Assembly (NCBI GenBank): GCA_943354045.1 | Contig: CALRBF010000006.1 | Coordinates: forward strand, 1 to 25,682 | Direction: 5' to 3' | Source of the DNA: Parcubacteria group bacterium | Lineage (GTDB): Bacteria > Patescibacteria > Paceibacteria > SW-4-49-11 | Length of the DNA: 25,682 bases | Part shown: in pieces, positions 23,144 to 25,682 of the stretch | Position numbering within the stretch: position 1 is the first letter of the stretch | Layout of the letters: each line of letters begins with the position of its first letter | Position numbers and translations under genes: made by a program | The notes under the pieces: model-generated | Seen by the model: only the letters and a program-made list of their open reading frames with translations | Told to the model about the DNA's origin: nothing | Databases searched by the model: none

Positions 23144-24256
23144 CTACAGCCCAAATCTTCCTCTTGTTGCATTGAAGTTTTGTTGGATTTCTACGTCTGT
23201 AAGAGAACGATTATAAGCCATAACATTATAAATCCTTCCACTTGGCCCCCAATCTTCACTATTAGAAATTCTTGAGCCAATTCTTGCTTCGGTATTTCCT
23301 GTGCTGATCGCTCTAGATATTCCAACACCTTGAGAAGCACCATTTATCCAGAACTTATGAAGAGTTCCTAAATTTGTATAAGAAACTGCTAAACAGTAAT
23401 TAGTTCCTGTTACCACTGTACCTTGAGAAGGAGCTCCAGACCATGGGTGAGTATTTAGGCCACCATTTGAAAATATCGCTAAACCAAATGATTGACTTGT
23501 ATTTGCTGTTCCCCAATGTATTACATGAAGGTAACCTTCTAGAAATGAGGTAGGAGTTCTAACACATGAAAATATAGTTCTATCTGTTGTCCCTACTGGT
23601 AATGAAGAAGCTGAAGCTAAATTAACATAGTCATCCACCCCATCAAAAACTAAAGACCCTCCATTACTCCCAGTATACCCTACTCCATTTACCAGGGTTC
23701 CATTATTACCATTCCCACTCAAATCAGTCCAGGTAGCTCCTATCCCTGGATAACTAGCTGGATTACCGGCGTCTAGGTTTAGGACTAGTCCACTTGTTAC
23801 TATATCGAGTGAATTTATTATCACTATTCTCCTTTCTGCTAATGAAGCCTGCACATATATTTTATTATTACTTGGATTAATTGAAACTATATATCCTGTA
23901 TTTGTTCCCGTTGCTTGGGGGTCTCTGGGTATTTCTGCGATATAATTAGGGACTAATACTTTTAAATCTACAAATCCTGTACATGCCGGTCCTCCTGTTT
24001 GCAGGCTAGCCGTATTACATATATATCCTGGTGTAGTACTTATTGATGTGGGATATGCTTTATTATCTATTAAATATTGTTCTAAGGCTTTCTGTATTGT
24101 GTTTATATCTGCTTGTCTGACTGTATCACGAGCCTGTGCTAATTGCTTATTGGGGTTTATTGCAATTAATACAATAGCCGCTAATATTCCTATTGCCGCT
24201 ATTACCAGTAATATTTCGAGTAGAGTGAAGCCTTTCTTGTATTTATTTATTTTCAT
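23144..24256 (-). CDS. Pilin-like protein with C-terminal LamG/concanavalin-type lectin domain
   Basis: This 370-residue protein starts at ATG 24256. The N-terminus MKINKYKKGFTLLEILLVIA is a prepilin leader (cut after Gly9, +5 Glu14), followed by the assembly helix and the amphipathic KQLAQARDTVRQADINTIQK. A pseudopilin-like domain with a possible disulfide (CNTASLQTGGPAC) and the strand IPRDPQATGTNTGYIVSI continues to about 150. From about 155 (SGLVLNLDAGNPASYPG) a jelly-roll LamG-like domain begins: WTDLSGNGNNGTLVNG, SLVFDGVDDYVNL and a terminal VEIQQNFNATRGRFGL. This exact style of domain is common in viral and phage structural proteins. The protein is probably displayed on a pilus or the cell surface as a glycan binder. 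It is adjacent to the second pilin chimera, and their leader DNA is about 86% identical. Confidence 0.85.
   Translation of the reverse strand: MKINKYKKGFTLLEILLVIAAIGILAAIVLIAINPNKQLAQARDTVRQADINTIQKALEQYLIDNKAYPTSISTTPGYICNTASLQTGGPACTGFVDLKVLVPNYIAEIPRDPQATGTNTGYIVSINPSNNKIYVQASLAERRIVIINSLDIVTSGLVLNLDAGNPASYPGIGATWTDLSGNGNNGTLVNGVGYTGSNGGSLVFDGVDDYVNLASASSLPVGTTDRTIFSCVRTPTSFLEGYLHVIHWGTANTSQSFGLAIFSNGGLNTHPWSGAPSQGTVVTGTNYCLAVSYTNLGTLHKFWINGASQGVGISRAISTGNTEARIGSRISNSEDWGPSGRIYNVMAYNRSLTDVEIQQNFNATRGRFGL
24142..24236 (-). repeat. Pilin-leader homology block, copy 2 (partner 287-381)
   Basis: An ungapped 95-bp alignment with 287-381 gives 82 identities counted by eye. The block encodes the prepilin cleavage site and hydrophobic helix of both pilin genes. 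Most differences are synonymous, so protein constraint and recent common origin both contribute. Blocks like this can serve as sites of recombination or gene conversion. Confidence 0.8.
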
Positions 24257-24317
24257 CAAAACTTTTTATATTGTCTCTTATATCTAAGATATCAAATAAC
24301 TAGCCCCTTGTGAAATA

Positions 24318-25682
24318 TTATTGAGTCAAGGATTGTAAGGTAGTATTAGATAATCGTGTTTTCCAGTAGGTGAGGCGGCGGATGTGGCCGTTGAGCGGGT
24401 TGGCACCCGCTGCATCGGCGCCAATGTTCAGTCGTGATGTCGTGGGAACTGTGCCAGATAGTTGAGCGGTTACACTCCCGGCATTGACGCAGGTAGCAAA
24501 ATCAGCAGCCCTGTAGCTCAATGCAAATCTGGCGCTTACGTTGGCGATTGCAGCGCCAGGTTGAATATCAAACTGCGCTGACCCACCGGATGAAACAACA
24601 GCTCTTCTATTGCCGCCAGCGTGCGATAGCTGTATTCGATTGCTATTAGATCCATCCGAAATTGATGCGACAGCGGGGAACGAACCGGACTGTGTTTGTG
24701 CTGTTGCGTAATCTGCATACAAAGTACCCTCATCCTGCCGATACCAGCTAGAGAAGTTGGTCCCGGTGATCTGAGCCACATCCGCGTTGCGCGTGGCGGC
24801 GGCTGTGGTGGTGGGGGTGTAGCTGGTCGCAAAGGCGCCGGCTTCTAGTTGGGCGCCCCAGAGATGCAGCGTTCCAGTACTGGTATTGTTTGCAGTGTCA
24901 TCAATGTATAGCCCGATTCCACCTGTCGCAGCAGAAGGCGTAAACGTCATGATGCAGCGATACCATCCATTTGGGTACGCCACGATTGACCCATTCGCGG
25001 CGTTCGTTGTACCAACAGTGCCGTTGCTCAGATTGAAAAATGCAAATGCTCCGCCAAGCGCCGAAAACGCACGAATCGCCAGCGTGCTAGATGTCCCGGC
25101 TTTAGCAAAGACGCTGTACGTATGGGCAGTGTTAGTCACTGTGACTGTCTGACTAACAAAGTGTGCAGCATTTGTGCCGTCAGCCGTTATCCTGTCGGCG
25201 GTTGTTGTACCGCTTGGGGATGCAATTGCGTCTGCTGTGACTGATCGTGCACCAGGAGAAGAGTTCCACGCTGCATTATCAAACTCCTCACTCCTCAGCA
25301 GCAAATTCGTCCTCTGCTCCTCTACTAATAAACCTAAACTTTCCCTAGTAACTGGGTTGTGATCAAATCTTGGCTCATTGGCTACCGCTGTCTTAAGTAA
25401 TCCATCACTTCCTGTATAGGTACCTATACTCCCTCTGGTAAAAGTTATAGGATTTGTTCCTGTTACTGCATTGGTTAATTGCTTATCTCTTGCAAAGTTT
25501 AAATCTAATGTTGGTTCTATACTTCCTGCTGTAGCCCATATATTACTATTGTCATATCCGGTACTTACTCCATTTGCTGTCTTGGTAACTAAATATTGTC
25601 CTCTGTCTGGTATTGGTATACTCGATATATAATCACTTAATGCACTGCTTAAATCTATTCCATTACTACATCCTGCTACTAC
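24318..25682 (-). CDS. Pilin chimera, C-terminal part: phage-tail-type surface domain
   Basis: The frame is open from the right window edge to TAA at 24318. Bases 25682-25534 repeat the pilin segment of 149-1. After it comes a linker typical of phage tail and virion proteins: LDLNFARDKQL, then ITFTRGSIGTYTGSDGLLKT, ANEPRFDHNPVTRESLGLLV and EEQRTNLLLRSEEFDNAAW. A carbohydrate-binding-like beta-sandwich follows (YSVFAKAGTSSTLAIRAFS, NGWYRCIMTFT, LHLWGAQLEAGAFATSYTPT). A second jelly-roll ends GHIRRLTYWKTRLSNTTLQS. Joined to 1-401 it makes 538 residues. A partial open frame starting at TTG 25304 is not the true start. From about 25310 to 24367 the base composition is GC-rich and foreign, while both flanks are AT-rich. 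I infer a surface adhesin or decoy-type pilin; its ligand is unknown. Confidence 0.8.
   Translation of the reverse strand, partial: VVAGCSNGIDLSSALSDYISSIPIPDRGQYLVTKTANGVSTGYDNSNIWATAGSIEPTLDLNFARDKQLTNAVTGTNPITFTRGSIGTYTGSDGLLKTAVANEPRFDHNPVTRESLGLLVEEQRTNLLLRSEEFDNAAWNSSPGARSVTADAIASPSGTTTADRITADGTNAAHFVSQTVTVTNTAHTYSVFAKAGTSSTLAIRAFSALGGAFAFFNLSNGTVGTTNAANGSIVAYPNGWYRCIMTFTPSAATGGIGLYIDDTANNTSTGTLHLWGAQLEAGAFATSYTPTTTAAATRNADVAQITGTNFSSWYRQDEGTLYADYATAQTQSGSFPAVASISDGSNSNRIQLSHAGGNRRAVVSSGGSAQFDIQPGAAIANVSARFALSYRAADFATCVNAGSVTAQLSGTVPTTSRLNIGADAAGANPLNGHIRRLTYWKTRLSNTTLQSLTQ
24367..25310 (-). other. GC-rich foreign segment inside the pilin chimera gene
   Basis: Composition shifts abruptly from AT-rich to GC-rich, with many GCG, GCC and GGC codons (for example around 24780-24840). 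It returns to AT-rich for the last 15 or so codons. The borders fall in the conserved motifs TNLLLRSEEFDNAAW and GHIRRLTYWKTRLSN. The frame is kept across both borders. This looks like a swapped-in domain cassette of recent foreign origin. Borders were set by eye. Confidence 0.75.
25534..25682. repeat. 149-bp exact terminal direct repeat (identical to 1-149)
   Basis: Every base from 25534 to the end matches bases 1-149. The match begins exactly at the first base and ends exactly at the last base of the window, as expected for a contig closed on itself or ended in a repeat. The repeat codes for the middle of the pilin chimera, from the CVVAGCSNG region to GYDNSNIWA. Confidence 0.95.

Noticed and set aside
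24536..25362. Open frames on other frames and strand within the GC-rich segment
   Set aside because: GC-rich DNA yields chance open frames. The products are low-complexity, and the minus-strand pilin frame explains the region fully.
24318..25682. Diversity-generating retroelement target
   Set aside because: The lectin-like domain on a surface protein invited the idea, but there is no reverse transcriptase and no adenine-biased template/variable repeat pair in the window.

Overview
The window reads as an AT-rich bacterial contig with very tight gene packing. Almost every gene is on the minus strand, and many neighbours are 1-8 bp apart or overlap. Several traits point to a Candidate Phyla Radiation (Patescibacteria) genome: AT-rich codon use, lean versions of housekeeping enzymes, type IV pilin genes with exchangeable C-terminal domains, a divergent lysyl-tRNA synthetase and adenylate kinase, and GC-rich hairpin clusters between genes. 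This is inference from sequence character. No 16S rRNA or other phylogenetic marker RNA is present. The standard code fits: no gene is interrupted by TGA, and none of the 24 recognised genes uses TGA as its stop (19 TAA, 5 TAG).

The first 149 bases are repeated exactly as the last 149 bases (1-149 = 25534-25682). The contig therefore closes into a circle of 25,533 bp, or its ends share a repeat that stopped assembly. Read through the junction, the minus-strand pilin gene entering at position 401 continues in frame to a stop at 24318. This gives a 538-residue chimera: type IV pilin N-terminus, phage-tail-type linker, then a GC-rich phage-tail-like domain. There is no plasmid replication or partition gene, and the cargo is chromosomal, so a repeat-induced closure is at least as likely as a true small replicon.

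Layout. 1-401: pilin end. 473-1036: AlbA_2 DNA-binding protein. 1116-6111: a four-gene polysaccharide locus, transcribed in the order GH8 glycosidase, BcsA-like synthase, GT39-type membrane transferase, polyprenyl-phosphate sugar synthase. 6374-7741: membrane protein of unknown function. 7861-8779: DUF1801 protein and a nucleoside deoxyribosyltransferase-like protein, with a candidate structured RNA between them on the plus strand. 8780-9900: a unit of three tRNAs, rplS, tRNA-Leu and a terminator, followed by a duplicated tRNA end and a dispersed repeat. 9966-11304: nucleotidyltransferase and Nudix hydrolase. 11305-11489: GC-rich hairpins. 11490-22695: a long housekeeping run transcribed adk-map-lysS-GT4-holB-BNR propeller-frr-rseP-argS-dnaB-recR. 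22696-23143: GC-rich hairpin and repeat block. 23144-25682: two pilin genes with lectin-like or phage-tail-like C-terminal domains.

The most notable signal is the pilin pair. Two genes share a nearly identical pilin leader but carry unrelated domains resembling viral or phage tail proteins. In one of them the domain has clearly foreign base composition, with sharp borders inside an otherwise AT-rich, uninterrupted reading frame.
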